Source of the DNA: Taenia hydatigena
Taxonomy: Eukaryota > Platyhelminthes > Cestoda > Cyclophyllidea > Taeniidae
Assembly: GCA_036345935.2 (NCBI GenBank)
Contig: JADWOT020000008.1
Span: forward strand, 7,458,156-7,522,155
Direction of reading: 5' to 3'
Length of the DNA stretch: 64,000 nucleotides
Shown here: one piece after another, positions 1 through 12,926 of the stretch
Layout: every line of letters starts with the position of its first letter
Position numbering within the stretch: the stretch's first letter is position 1
The notes under the pieces: generated by a model
The model's database searches: none
The model's input: only the letters and a program-made list of their open reading frames with translations
What the model was told of the DNA's origin: nothing
Program-made: the position numbers and the translations under genes

Positions 1-574
1 CTAACGTCGCAATTTGACCATTTACGTTATTACAAAAATACACAAGTGGGGCTTAAAAATGGGAGGAAAAAATCGTTTCATCATTTTCGAACTTGAATGT
101 TGTAGGTTAAATAATACATTGCAAACAGCTTGAAATACCAACAGAATTCAATCGCATTTGAAGCTACGGGTTCGGATGAAAGATGCAAGATTGAAGAGCT
201 GGAAACACGTTCGATGACTTTGTTTTCACCTCTCATGGTCTATCACATTTTCATGAGACGTGGTCTATGAATTACAGTGCAGAGCCAAAATGAGTTAAAG
301 CTAAGAATCCATTGTTAAATAACAAATGGACATATTCTATGGCATCACTAGAATATTTGACGATACAGAACATAAAAACAGTATCGTCTTAAGAAAAGAA
401 TTTGGACAGTGTTTGCGCTTTCCAACCACCACAAAATGCCCGCAGCGGTGGTGAAGAAAAAACGTTCATTTTATGTCAAAAAGCTGTTGAAAACACCCTT
501 CCTGAGTTTAATGCCTCCTGTACGCTCCGTCTAATCAGCTTTAGTACTTTTTGAAATAAAGAGTGGATACTAAC
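1..574. other. Left edge: intron/downstream part of Ku80 locus
   Basis: The last recognisable Ku80 exon ends at 575 with a GT donor on the minus strand, so this stretch should start with its next intron. I looked on the minus strand for the next conserved Ku80 segment (after the dimerisation beta-barrel start) and did not find one. That exon is probably beyond the left edge. The short open frame around 476-751 overlaps the Ku80 exon in another frame and is a shadow. Confidence 0.4.
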
Positions 575-2032
575 CAGAGACAACTTCAGAAGCAGGAACT
601 TCCGTTTGCGCCTCGTCGTGCAGATGAAAAGTGGTGACGGCGGTGACCTCTTGAGGGGGATCTTGGCCGGCGAAGAAAGGGTGGAGAGAGGGGGGACGGG
701 TAGGGTAGAGGAGCTTGTGACCAATGAGAGGCACCCGAAGGGCCGTTCCACCGATGCTCAGCTCCACCTTCCACGGTCTTGACGGCATCTCACAACGCTC
801 TAGCAGGCATCCGCCTCCACTTTCTATCACCTCTCTTTCGTATAGATGGGTTAAAACGGTTTACCTATAAGTTCACTCTCAGGCAGTGGCAGGAGCGGTA
901 GTACAAATATAGCAACTAATTACTATTCTTGCTGAGCGCCAATAGATTGGCATCCATGCACACTTTTTTGGATACAAATATAAAGGTTTGCCTAAAATAG
1001 TTCATAGGACAGTGGCCATATTTGCCCATGAATAATGCAAGTGCTCACTATCTTAACGAGATCGTTTCCCACTAAAACCAAAAAAACTCATAAAATCTAT
1101 GGTTCCCCAACAGATTTATTTCCACTTTTAATTACACCTAGTCATGAATAAACTAGAGGACAAGCTCGTCGATGTTGCAATCCGATAGATAGACATAAAA
1201 TTTGTAGTCAAAATTGGAAATCGAAAAACGACTATAGTACAGCCTACTATAATTTACGACGGGAATTTAAAAAAACGCTATATTAAACAAGTGAATGTGG
1301 TGAGCTTACTGAAAGGTAAAGCTTTTCCCGCCTACCGCAGCAAGAATTTCGGTGAGCGCAGTAATTCGTTCATGCATTTGACTCGAATGCGTCCCTTTGG
1401 CGGATAATTCAGGGGCACACTCTTCAGGCTTTAAGCTGCCATTGGGGAGGACATGCAACCCGACAAAATCTACGCTTACACTCGCTTTTTGCAAATTCCT
1501 GATCACTTCATTCATCTGTTCGCAGTCCAGTTCGCCTTCAAGATTACTCAGCACAATCACACGTCTGCTTACTCTACCTTTTTGTGTTCTAACAAAACAG
1601 AAAAGAATAAAAAAAGGGCGTACTTTGTCACTTTTATCAAGTGGTCGACTCCAACGAATGTGGCATCGATCACTAAAGAAAGCGCTCATCAAGTCAAGGG
1701 GCATCCATACAGTCTCCATTTTTGCCGCTGCCTGCAAAGCCTGTATCAAAGGATTCAAGCAGATCCCAGTCGTAAGGCTTCAGTGGGCGGAAAAGAGAAA
1801 TATTTACAAAATTTCCATCCGAATCGGCCAGCTCGTTGTCAGTGGTCTCACTGCCAGCCAGTACAAGTGCAAACTGCTCTTTGGACTGAGTAAAGAGCTA
1901 AATAAGAGAATGTGAGGGTTAAAAAAAACGAACCCTCTGTTGAACCATCAGAGTGAGACAACGAGTGGCTGCTATGAGAGGCGAACCATTCATGTGTGCA
2001 CCTACATCTAAGACAGCACATACTGCCGAAGC
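575..2032 (-). CDS. XRCC5: Ku80 (XRCC5) homologue, N-terminal half, 3' incomplete
   Basis: Ku80 is the larger subunit of the Ku heterodimer, which binds double-strand DNA ends in the nucleus for non-homologous end joining. Minus-strand exons that join in phase are 2032-1934, 1897-1711, 1672-1624, 1588-1310 and 834-575. The first carries the vWA start (AVCAVLDVGAHMNGSP, then MVQQR). The second has FALVLAGSETTDN and the third DATFVGVDHLIK. The fourth has RRVIVLSNLEGELD and ends ILAAVGGKSFTF. The fifth opens the beta-barrel (RPWKVELSIGGTALRV). Order and spacing match the human protein. Three introns are only 36, 38 and 35 nt; the fourth is 475 nt. The start codon exon was not found: an ATG near 2085 would need a 26-nt intron, which is too short. 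The C-terminal half is off the window. Family call is firm; splice joints are inferred from phase. Confidence 0.85.
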
Positions 2033-3211
2033 CTAATAAGGGAGAAGGAAACAATTACCAAGTCAAAGAGTTAACAAATATTCTCATTTAGGAGAGAGAC
2101 ACTTTATCCTGCACAGCAATGTAAAAGGTGTCCCAGTTCCTTGTATGGTCAAGATCTAGCTCCGTAGCTATGAGGAAGTAAACGCTTATTCACCAAAATC
2201 ACCCCCAATGTAACTCAAGCAAACCACTTTGAGATCCACCCGAAATTCTAAGGTTCTGAAGACAAATCTGCACCAAAATACTTGAAGAACCCTACCCAAC
2301 GAGAACCCTCCGCAAACACCTATAGGTGATCCATTCTTGAACTACTCAAACAGTATTATTAAAATAAATGAAATCGCAACACCCATGAACCATTAAATCA
2401 ACTTGAGCTGCTCCAATGGGCACACCATAGACTGACAAACGTGTAGAGCGCCAAGGTCGTCAACCATCCTTGAGCATGAGAAAAACTTCCTAAGGTTTAC
2501 CTGAATTTAATCCGTCAGCAAAGACACATAGATAAAATAGCGTTATCCTGTTAGTTAATTTTTCGTTTCTTAGTTACGTCTTTGTACTTTCACGAGTAAA
2601 AAAGTCTTGGATTTTACCCGCAAAATCACATCCCTAATTTATATAGTCGCGACTAAAGAATTCATTTGAGGCATAAAATACTCTTAATACAGCAATGCTT
2701 ATTATTATTTTATTTTTCCGAATGTGGTTGACGTAATGCGTAAATCTCTTGAAAATTTATCAAATAACTCCGGTTACATGCCAGCAATATGGTTCATTCA
2801 ACGTCGTTGATAATATTATTCCACAAAGTTATACAGCTGATCATTTTTCACCAATGCTATTTGCATACTCATGCTTATTCATTGGAGAAAAGTGAGGGGG
2901 TTTGCATATGTCAATCAACAAAATTGCGTGGACCTCGAACCACTGGAAAAAGGGTTATGAAAGATGCAATGAGCAAGATTTCAGAGCAGGAACACATTTC
3001 AGCGCTGGGTACCGCTTGTGAGGTCCGATGAACTGACGCTGAAGGCAGATTGCGTGCCGTGCTAATACGAATGCGTTCAGCGACCCCCGAAGCCAAATAT
3101 CTGATGGTGCTTTTGACGAAGAGGCATTTATTTCTCTCTGGGGATGTTTCTAGGCATGAGAGCTGGCAGATCTTTTATTTTGACTAAAATTAATCAAAGT
3201 GAAGACTCGTG
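2033..3211. other. Intergenic, upstream of Ku80
   Basis: AT-rich sequence that should hold the Ku80 first exon and promoter. No coding segment that I recognise and no repeat of the TRIM family is visible here. Confidence 0.4.
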
Positions 3212-3397
3212 TGTAGCGTCCCGAGGCTCCCTCGAAGGAAAAAGAAGGCAGAATGCTAGAGTAGAATATATATGTTCAACGGAAAGAGGGAAATAGGCTG
3301 CTGGCATGGTCCGGAGGCCAGCCCACGCAGCTCGGGCAGTACGGCCACCTCTGTGACCTTGACCGAAACCGGTAGTTCTAACAAACAAAGTACTACA
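3212..3397 (-). mobile_element. Solo LTR of TRIM family
   Basis: A 186-bp copy of the recurrent LTR. On the plus strand it starts TGTAGCGTCC and ends AGTACTACA. It contains the family landmarks: a CTCCCTCGAAGG block, a purine run AAAAAGAAGGCAGAATGC, a TATA-like ATATATATG, and a GGCCAGCCCACG block. It is flanked by TCGTG (3207-3211) and TCATG (3398-3402), a 4/5 match consistent with an aged 5-bp target duplication. Sense orientation is minus, judged from the primer-binding side of the full elements. Confidence 0.85.
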
Positions 3398-5297
3398 TCA
3401 TGTGTAGGAATTTGATTCATACATCGACATATTGTCTTCCATCTTAGGCATGGCGACTGTGTAGAAAAATGATCAGCCTAGGGAAAATCATACTTTTTGG
3501 GAGATATATTCTACGCTCACATTAACAACGTTTTTGGGTTAAAATGTCAAAGTTATTGGACATTAAAACTCACGTGTTTAATGTTATAGCCTAGGTGCAC
3601 TGCAGCTTGCATCACAAATATGTATTATTGAACCTCTGTAAAACAATTCAAACTACAAATAACAGCATAGTCAGCGCGTTTTTAAGTAGCGAATGGGCAC
3701 GGAATTTGAACTCAAGCTAAACCGAAGTTGGAAATGCATTGCGCTTCCGGTGGAGTGTGGGGTGACGGTTTTTCTCACTTAGATTAAGAACTATGAGGAC
3801 CTCGTCAGACAAGAAGCAGACATTTTAAATGCTCTTTCTCAACTGACAGTCACTAAGTTGGGTGGAGGGCTAGGAACAAGCATGGACTGTCGCGGACCCG
3901 TATCATTACTTCCTGTGAAGGGGGATCAAACGCTTTTGATTTGACTTTGCAACAACTTGAGGTGCGCCATTAGGTCCTTCTTTCAGATACCTTTGCTCCT
4001 GTTCATTCATTTGAAATGCTTGATTCATGTCACCGGTTCAGCAATTTGTAACTCCCAACATTCATCAATTTTTCTGTTCATAAGTAGGGGTTTCATTTAG
4101 AGTGGTAGGAAATGGGAACGTGAAGCCTTCAGCCCTATAAAGGATCAGAAAAGCCCTTTACCACAAGACAAAACTGCGTTTCTGGTTCCTACTTCTTGAA
4201 ATCGAATAAGTGTGATCGGTTTGGTAAAGCTTTTAATTGCTACCTTAAAGGCCACTTTCAGTTGAATTACTCGCGTTCCACTTGTCTTTATCTGCTCACA
4301 ATAAGGTTCGTTTGAAGCGTTTTCGCTGAAATATGAGCATAGAGAGCCCTTAGATTAACCCAGAGGTTGTTGGTATTGAATATGTTGAGCTTTTAACACC
4401 GAGGAAGTCCGCAAACGTGCTCTTTTGGCGCCTTGACATCAGATCTGTTCGCCTCGGTGAACAGCAGTCTTGTTATGTCGTCACGACGCCTCCCATAGAC
4501 ATCGCTCGTTATCGGAGCATCCAGGGCCTCCATCAGCGAACAGCCTTCGTTCCCAGCATGGTGCACCTCTCCTACCTCATCCTCTCTGGTGATGTCCACC
4601 TTGCGACTATAAAGTGTGTTGCAAAGCTTTTCATGATTTTCTTCCACAATTTATTTTATTACATTTCCACTTTAGCAGCATCAACTTTTCCACTAGTCTT
4701 TGGATCCTTTCGAAAAGATTAATAGCAGTCAGTTGGTACTTACCACTTTGAATTAAGTCGGCCTTCAAAATTATGGAAGGTTCCAAGAGCTCTAGGGACA
4801 GCAAAGACTAATTTTCCACCCTTGGGGGAGGGTATGCAATTGAATTAGGGGTATGGGCTTTTTTCTTTCATTAACTCTTTACAGTTCTTATTTTGGTTTT
4901 CATTTTTGAGTAGGATAAAAATAATTGCTAAAGGCAACGAACGAATCGGCATTCCAGACGGATTTGCTCTCGAAAATAAGGCGAATCGGTGAACACTCAA
5001 CTACATAAGTAGATGCGCCAACTTTTACTGATACCTCAGCACTTAGAGTTTTATTTATTTATTCATTCATTTCTACTTTCATCAGTATCGTCTAGTTATG
5101 ATTTGGTTATATATTAGTTAATTTTGGTAACAATTTTTTATCGGCAGATAGCAACTCTCAATTTGCAAACTTGTCAACAGAAGTTGGGACGATAGTTGGG
5201 GGAAGAGATTGGCCCTTGGCAGAACCAGCTTGTGATGGTTGCCAAGGTGCTCGATTTCTTGCACTACATAGGCATTTCACGATTTCAGTACTCGCAG
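3398..5297. other. Intergenic, no gene recognised
   Basis: Only short frames (longest about 100 codons at 4417-4722) with no recognisable motif and open frames on the opposite strand over the same bases. I see nothing supportable. Confidence 0.4.
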
Positions 5298-5479
5298 TGT
5301 AGCGTCCCGAGGCTCCCTTGAAGGCAAAAGAAGGCAGAATACCAAGGTGGAATAAATATTTGCAACAGGCAGAGGGAAATGAGCTGCTGGCATGGCCCTG
5401 AGGCCAGCCTACGCGGCTAGGGTCACATGGCCAACTCTGTGACCCTCACCGAAACTGACAGTTCAAACAAAGTGTTACA
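5298..5479 (-). mobile_element. Solo LTR of TRIM family (left arm of inverted pair)
   Basis: Plus-strand start TGTAGCGTCCCGAGG and end AGTGTTACA, with the whole set of family blocks between. No clear target duplication (CGCAG before, CTCAT after). It lies 59 bp from an oppositely oriented LTR at 5539-5724. Confidence 0.85.
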
Positions 5480-5538
5480 CTCATAATGCTGCATGAGGCC
5501 TGGTTTGTGTATATTCCCAAAATACCGAACATTATAAG

Positions 5539-5724
5539 TGTAATAATTTGTTTATCTGAACCACCGGTTTCGTTTAGTGTCACAGAGGTGGCCATATTGC
5601 CCTGGCTGTGTAGGCTGGCCTCCGGGCCATGCCAGCAGGTTATCTCCCTCCGCCCGTTGAATATATATACTCTACCCTAGTATTCTGCCTTCTTTTGCCT
5701 TCGAGGGAGCCTCGGAACGCTACA
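5539..5724 (+). mobile_element. Solo LTR of TRIM family (right arm of inverted pair)
   Basis: Sense-oriented copy: TGTAATAATTTG at the start, CCACCGGTTTCG, GGCTGGCCTCCGGGCC, a TATA-like ATATATATAC, and GGAACGCTACA at the end. Flanks are ATAAG (5534-5538) and CTAAG (5725-5729), a 4/5 match to a 5-bp target duplication. Confidence 0.85.
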
Positions 5725-5938
5725 CTAAGACTTTGGGAAGTCAATGCTATTTGGATTCCCAGTTGGTGCGGTAAAAATCTAGCGGGCGTACATCTTCACT
5801 TGCTGCATATCACTAGTGTGTTATTGCAATGGACTTTTCCTCTTTTTGGTTTAAAAGGTCGCCAAATCAGTGAACCACTATGCCCTTTAAAATTGGGAAA
5901 GCAAAAAGCACTCTTTTATGTTAAAACGAATTAAGAAG

Positions 5939-6638
5939 TGTAGCCTCCCGAGACTCTCCCAAAGGCAAAAGAAGGCAAAAATATTAAAGTAGAATATATA
6001 TATATGCATTAAAGAAGGAATTGAGCTTGGATGACAGTCCAAGCGGCTAAGGCGATATGGCTACCTCTGTCACTGAAATGAAACCGGTAGTCATAACAAA
6101 CGAAGTATTGCATTGCTCCTCTCTTTTTTCGAGCGTCGTCTCCGACGCCGCCCTTGGTAAACCTACCGCGTCAGTCATCACAACGTAATTAGTGTCGCAC
6201 GAAGCACCCACGAGATGACCTTACCAGCCACTGACATTCGACACAATTTCAAAAATGCTTGATACCAATGTCAGTGCTCCCTTTTGGCAGTTCGACTGGA
6301 CTTGGATTATCATCTGGCATTGGAACAAAATTCAGATTAAGAGGTTCTGCCGACCATCAGTATATCCATAGGGAGACGTTAGCACATCAGTTTCCTTAAG
6401 TAGGTACATTAGGATAACATTCTGAACGAAATCTTTCCACGCGGTCCACGGCTGGTGTAGATGCCCAAGGCGGACGTCGTTCTCAGCCACCAAGACTCCC
6501 GATTCTCCCTTGAAGGCAAAAGAAGGCAATAGGCAGAGGAAATGGAGCTGCTGGCATGGCCCAGAGGGTAGTTCACGCAGCCAGGGCATAAGCGACCGAA
6601 AGCAAAACCGGCAGTCATAACAAAAAAAAAGTATTACA
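5939..6638 (-). mobile_element. Full-structure but decayed TRIM element
   Basis: Read on the minus strand this is LTR - internal - LTR. The 3' LTR is 5939-6112. The adjoining pyrimidine-rich GCTCCTCTCTTTTTTC on the plus strand is the complement of a polypurine tract. The internal region, about 6113-6480, carries blocks shared with the other full elements, such as the plus-strand GTCATCACAACGTAATTAG and CCGACCATCAGTATATCC. A shortened, deleted 5' LTR occupies about 6480-6638 and ends GTATTACA. No open frame of note and no clear target duplication, so it is an old noncoding copy. Confidence 0.8.
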
Positions 6639-6737
6639 CCGAGATTTTGTGTATACAACTACCTATTACTAAACCGTGCTTAGTATATTCATGCATAAGG
6701 TAACGCTTATTTTACTGGCCAGCCTAAATTCTTCTTC

Positions 6738-6913
6738 GGGATTCGACTGCTACCTAGGTTCTAAAGGCTTTCCCAAAGACCAATTAGGCCATAATACTCG
6801 GGCGGGGATAGCAGTGGAGCTTGGGGGTTGCTAGCATTCCTCGGAGGCTGGGCTGCTTACCAAAGTAGTTCGTTACTATAACCGAGAGTTAAACAACCAT
6901 TTAATGCATTACA
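6738..6913 (-). mobile_element. Diverged TRIM-like LTR (older subfamily)
   Basis: Its minus strand starts TGTAATGCATTAAATGG, followed by TTGTTTAACTCTCGGTTATA and a CAGCCTCCGAGG block. It shares this pattern with the LTRs at 31212 and 44458 better than with the main family. The 3' boundary is approximate. Confidence 0.5.
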
Positions 6914-7962
6914 CTTCAACTAACTCATGGCCTATGATTTGCTAAAAAAATAACATGCAATGCATAGTTTGATTTTGTTCAAGTCGGCTAAAATATTTTA
7001 CTGCCAAAACGTGCTTTCTCTTACCAATTCCTTTCCCTGCCAATGAGTGGTAGAATAGAAAGACTTGAGCTCCCGATTCTAGCGATACCACGACGATTTT
7101 CTACAAAGAGAACTAATGAGGAGACAGCGGAAATTCGAAAGCGTGATCATCTTGACCGCGGCGCTGGCGTCGCATAGGTTGTGGCTCCGAGAAGGTTGGA
7201 AACAGCGACGCCGCCAGATGTTGAGCTGTGGTGGAGGTGGCGGTGATGACAGTGACGAAGGGGTGTTGCATGCACCTACTTGTACATCTGTTGTTGGAGC
7301 CTGTAGCCGTGTGCTCGTAAAACGCTTTTGTGTTGTGCTGCTTTGAGCTGCGCTGCGATGGCCAGATCCACTGTGACCCCAATGTGAGGCACTAATTGCG
7401 TTCTCGCCTTCCTCCACTTCGTTGTCTCGCCTCCACTAGCGCGCCTAATTAATCTGTCCACCATCCGCACTGGCCAGGTGTTTGTTGGAGCAGTAGCACC
7501 TGAAACACATGTGTTCGCTTGCTAGGCCATGCATTCCTGATTTTTTACCTTTGATATCTTAAAGATCTGAGTAAGCAATAAACAAAGGAGCGAACGACTC
7601 ATGCAATGGTCAAAATTTAGACGAGCCAAACATTAACACTCTTTCATCGAGGAATTCTTCTTATAAAATTTTGAATTTTATAGGTTCTAGTTTTTCGGTC
7701 AATTTTTTGACGCATGCAAGCTTAATTTCTAATTGTTGCCTTCATGATGGCTACAAAGTGCGTCAGCTTTTGGATAGGATTGCTTATACTTCATAAAGTG
7801 TCCTTTTAAAAGAAGCCACGAGCTCATTTGTCCTCTTTCTATGTGGCTCAAAAGAGTTATTCCGCCCAGGTTTATGCACTGCTAGGCAAATTCTGATGAT
7901 TTAAACCAAAAGTATAATGAAGCCAGCAGTTGGTACCAAAACGTGGTTATTGCCATTGCCAA
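6914..7962. other. Intergenic with a GC-richer patch
   Basis: A GC-richer patch at about 7079-7470 has open frames of 60-112 codons on both strands over the same bases, including a proline run on the minus strand. No frame shows a domain, splice context or composition that singles it out. I cannot support a gene here. Confidence 0.35.
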
Positions 7963-8158
7963 TGTAGAGCTCCGAGACTTCTACGAAGGTGGAACTCGAC
8001 TTTATACTTGGGTAGAATATGCATCGCCGAAGTACGCGGAGAAATGTGGCTACTGGTATGATTCAGATGCCATGCCAACTAGTGGAAGTACAAAAGCAGA
8101 GCCTTAAGTATTCTTAAAATCAGAACTAAAGGTTAAATAAAAGAATCAAAGTAATACA
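7963..8158 (-). mobile_element. Diverged TRIM-family LTR
   Basis: A 196-bp segment, plus-strand start TGTAGAGCTCCGAGAC and end AAGTAATACA, keeping the family order of blocks (GGGTAGAATATGCAT, then a degenerate GCTACTGGTATGAT). Heavily substituted and without a clear target duplication, so an old insertion. Confidence 0.6.
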
Positions 8159-11100
8159 TGCTCCCTATCGACTTTTAAAGTTGTCTCTACCAACTTCGCG
8201 TGTCGCCATGCGCACCCTAGCGCCTCATAGTTAGGCCATCCATGTGTACTGTGGTTTTATGGGAAAAGACGGTGATTGGCCCTATGGTAGTCAAGGTTTC
8301 CATTTCGTACTCGCTTACGCATTCGCCCTAAAAAGAAGGAGAAGGTTGTTTCCAATCCACTGTGGTCAACTCACGGCAGTGTTAAAGTGCTAGCAGGAGC
8401 GGGGTGTGAGGAATTTTTAACGGTTCCAGGTCTTGCTAAATTACATTCGATAGGTTCTTTGAAACTAAAATTTATGCTTGACTTTAATGAGCCGATGCAT
8501 TGGCTTGCAGTTTTCAAGCTTTAGCCGAATCCTTTAAAGCAAAAATGAAAAATATTTAAACGTATTTATAGTAACTGTGTAGGTAGAGTCCCGATAATAA
8601 AATAAAAACCGAATTTACACTTTGTCTTTTACCAGGAAATAAATCATAAAGCAACAGACTGGTCGTTCTATAAGCCTTACAGGGCGAATACATTAGAACC
8701 TAAATATAAGCTTTGATCTATTAAAGAAATTTTTACTACCTTTGCAAGCTACGTACGGTGGTAGTGATGGGTCTGTCCGCTTACAAACAGTAAAGTCAAC
8801 AGTGCTAGGCAATATCGATGTGCATGCATACGGAGAGGATCCAATGGCCAAACGTTATTTTCTTGCAGATCAACGCACATCAATCCACAACGAATGAATC
8901 CATAGCATTAATCGTTCTCTGGGTTGAGCTATTTTGGACACGCCTGCAGCGCTACCTGCTACGACCTTCGTAGTCCATTGGCATATGAACTCAGTAAAAA
9001 TTCTTGATGGCAGTTATTCGTTAAAACTTGTTTCAAATTTTACTTTTGAATGAGACAAGCCAAACCATTTTTCTAAATGAGGGAGATATCTCAATGCAAC
9101 AGATGTCCACTTTGCGTAGGTGACACATAAATCAAACGCTAAATGTGATCGGAAGGGAAGGAAATTGTGTTAGGCATCCCGAGCTCCCATGATCTAAATG
9201 CTACAGCTTAATGAGCCGACCGCATGGACAGAAGCGCAGTTGTGTTTGTTCTCGCAGTCACGATTTCCTCTGTGTACCGCAGCCTCTGGCCAAAGTGTTG
9301 TTTTAGCCACCCTCATAGCAACGGCACGAGGGAGGGACAGTGGCTCTACTACTGGCGTGCCTACTAGGCAATATAAAATCAACAACAAAAACAGCGGCAG
9401 CAAAATGTAGGATGTCTGTAAACTTGTGCGTGAGTGTTTGTGTGTGACACCCTCACTTGGTCATTTATTGGGCCACTAAAGCACCCACGCGCACGTACAC
9501 GCAGAGGTGGTCCATTTGCGCACCTTGGCAACCGACACTCAGACGGACGGACGGTCGGTAGGACAGGGATGGGGGCGAGAATCGCAGAGCTAACCAGTTT
9601 TGCTACCAGTGCCATCACTGCCGCCGCCGCCTCCACCACCACCACACGGGAATCAGATGCTCTGTGTGTACGTGTTCACCCCTTCCTCCACCCTCACGTT
9701 CTCACGACCAGTGAAGGGGCTACCCCGGCTAGAGGTGTTGCTGCGCAAGCGAAGTATTGCATCACAAATTTGTGTCTGTGTGCACATACGCTCCACTTCT
9801 CAGTCTCTATCTCACTCGTCTGACTTTTGAATTCGACACGCCCGGCTACCAGTCAATGCGTTGGCAGTATGGACAGAGAGACCTGTGTTGAATGCTCACA
9901 AGCAGTGGAATCCGATCTGTGTCAAAATTTCTTCCCTTTCTACAGTACCTATCCTCCCTGCATACACACTGCAATGTCCGCTAAGTATGTTGAGATTGTC
10001 AAGTAAAAATGATGAGAGCAATGTACTTGCTTTTCTTCTTAAAAAATCACTATCTAAGTCATGCCAGGAACCTCAATATACCTGTTTTGATAGTCAATAG
10101 TTCCCTCTAAAGTCATTGAAAAAGGAGATTTAGAAGCTCATTTATGTATGATTGAAAGCATATTCTCCATTTTGAGCAGATACTGTACCAATTTGAATCT
10201 TAAGATGATACTCCGTTTCCAGATGCCGTTCTTAATAGTTTGATTTGACTTTCACCACCTGCACTTGCACCGCTTACCAGGATGAGGACAAATGGGTCGT
10301 CCCAAAATCGGTTTGTCGTTATTAAGAGACGTCATCACAAAGGATGTTAGGGGAAGAGTGTTGGGTTTAATCGGTGGAAGACCCCTCAAAACTTCTTAAG
10401 GCTCTCGTCTTAAAAGGCGGCCGTTGACGTCTCCCATTTTGTCATGATGACAGCACTTCGTCTGCTCGTGTGGTTTATTGCACCAATCACCAACACAATC
10501 GACAGCACCAGTAGTTGAGAATGGGGTCATTGAGTAGGCCATAGGCAGGAAGTCTGTTGCTAAGGCAGCTGGCCTGTCGAATCAAAAGTAGCAGTGCCCA
10601 CGTGAGCATTGTTTTTCGCCGAAAACATCATAGAACAATTAGCCGCAATAGCGGCAGTATTCCTTTAAAAAATTATGTTGAAGTAACTGTTTTAATATTG
10701 TAGTAAATGTTGGTCTTTCGATCTGAAAATTTAAAAGCATTAATTGAAGTCATCTAAGATTGTAAATGTCCCATTTATCCACGTTTATATGCGAAAAATG
10801 CTCCTAGTGTCTCTCAATGACAGAAATTTCAAATACTGCGAGCAAATTGATACGAGATTAGCAGTCAGCAAAGGATGGTACTAATTACATTACTTAACAA
10901 CTGAACCTGAATTTCGATTTTATTGAGCTCCTTGGATTAAATCCACTCACTCCTCATTCCCATAGAGATGCTATTTTAAGCATAACTCCCAGATTAACCT
11001 GGCATGGCGTATCGAGAGTCTTGACTTATAATTGCCAGTCAGAATCAGACGCTGATGCGACTCGGGATCTTGGGGACATGCAGAAGCAATTTCAAGGATC

Positions 11101-12926
11101 GTTTGAGACTATAAAAGACACTGATATCATGCAAATCTGGCAGGAACGTTGCGCGAATGCCCAAACTTTTGGTTCCCCTTGAACCTAAGACTTCTGGCGC
11201 ATTATCATGCTTCGTAGTTGACAGCTAAGATTATTGTCTTGAATATTGAAGTCAATTTGCATGGTTGTGATAAACTAATAATGCGGTTAGTGTTTCCACT
11301 GTCTTTTTCACTTCCAACATGAAATTCCGAGTTTAAAAGCCTATAGGAGTGTGAGTCGGAGTAAAAGAGGAAAGCAAGGCAATACAAATAACAAATTGAT
11401 GGGCTACAGTTAGAAGCAGCAAATTACTGTCGTTTAACCTTATTATCCTTATTGTTTTCAAAGTCTCATAGGAAGATCATGGGAGCACTGTGACAAAGAA
11501 TTTAAGTTTCATCAATTTTCGGAACATTAAGCCTAGGTTACGGAAATTTATGCCTAGATCAAGAACTCCATTAGTGAAACGCATACTTTGGGTTCTTTTT
11601 AGAATGTTCGAAACCAATTCCGAATCGGCTCAAACCGCTCCAACAGGTTCTAACATTATTCATCTTGATAGATATTTTGGTTAATAACAATCGAACAGTT
11701 GATATCATTTCTAGCCAGTTGTCCACCGTTCGAATTTTTCAACAGCAAAATTATTTAATTTTTCGCATTAGAGCCTGTGCAGAAAATTCGTTGTCATTGG
11801 AAATCGAAATAATTCTCATCAATTAGATACTCGATTGATGATAAATTAAGTGGAGGTCAAACAGGTTCAACAAAGCTTCCTGGGCGCTCATTTGGACCAA
11901 TAGGCGAGGTGCGCGAAGCGATGCTTATTACATTAGCCAATCAGCCTACTACCGTGACTATCTGGCCAATCAACTTTTAGTCTACGGGATGCGGGAGTAG
12001 AACGAATCCAATTTGAGGCAATCATTGCCATTCGATGAAAATAGGCGAGAAATAAGAAATGTCGCATAATGGAGCACCGTTTACGCAACACCCTCTGATT
12101 TACGCATCTTCGATCTTCCACATTCCGCCCCCCCAAGAGCTACTCCAAATGGTTGCAAATTGGAAAAACTACTCCTCTTCTGCTTTTAAGCCACCTTCAA
12201 CTTTTAGTCGGTTACCGCAGAGCAATGGCAATGGCAGCAGTCGCAATGGTCTCCTTGTGGAAGTTCCTTTCTTGGGTATTTATGAGTCCCTACCTTGTCC
12301 ATTTAGGAGTATTGAAACTCTTTAAAACGCTTTAGCATGCACATCATTAGGTTTATTTATTGAAAATCATTTTTTATCAGACATACGGAAGTTTATACAT
12401 TATCGAATGTATTTCTGCAATAAATGATACCTGACTACCTAATTTCCGTATAATTTGAATAAGCTCGATACCAACACAAAAAATATCAGCTTTTAGATAT
12501 TTTTTTGTATACTAAACACCTATTAGCAGAGGGGTAGGTTTACTTAATTATTGTATCAATCTTTAGGTAAAATTACCTTACAGTGATCTAGTTAACTGAA
12601 GTGAGGCAATTTTAGGTTCTTACTCAAAATATTAAAGTCTTTAAGCCATAGCCTAAGTTTTAGGTAATTTGCAAAGCGATCGTTTCTAATAATAAGTTTG
12701 GTCCACAAAGTATGCCAATTTGCTGTATGATTATTTTTAACTAACTTTTCCGAAATTTTAAAACACATGATGAAATGGCTTATTTAAAGTGTGCGAAATT
12801 GCTCTAATTTAAGGAACAGAGGCCTATTAGCTAAGATTTAAAGAGTATAATTTTTGCGCTTGGAGTGGATTTTACCTCATCATTTATTATTTTTAATTTT
12901 AAAAGTCTGTTATTTTAAATGCCCAG
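8159..12926. other. Long intergenic interval, no gene recognised
   Basis: Mostly AT-rich. At about 9434-9830 a GC-richer stretch has overlapping open frames (up to 129 codons) rich in Arg, Thr and His on one frame and Pro on another, with no recognisable family. It may hold upstream exons or control DNA of the odd-skipped-related gene, but nothing specific can be identified. Confidence 0.35.

Noticed and set aside
2045..2090. ATG near 2085 as the Ku80 start exon
   Set aside because: Joining it to the exon at 2032 would need an intron of about 26 nt, shorter than any other here and below what is normally spliced.
7079..7470. 112-codon minus-strand frame with a proline run
   Set aside because: Competing open frames on both strands in a GC-richer patch; no family recognised.
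9434..9830. 129-codon and overlapping frames in a GC-rich stretch
   Set aside because: Several frames are open at once because of base composition, without domain, splice context or conserved motif.
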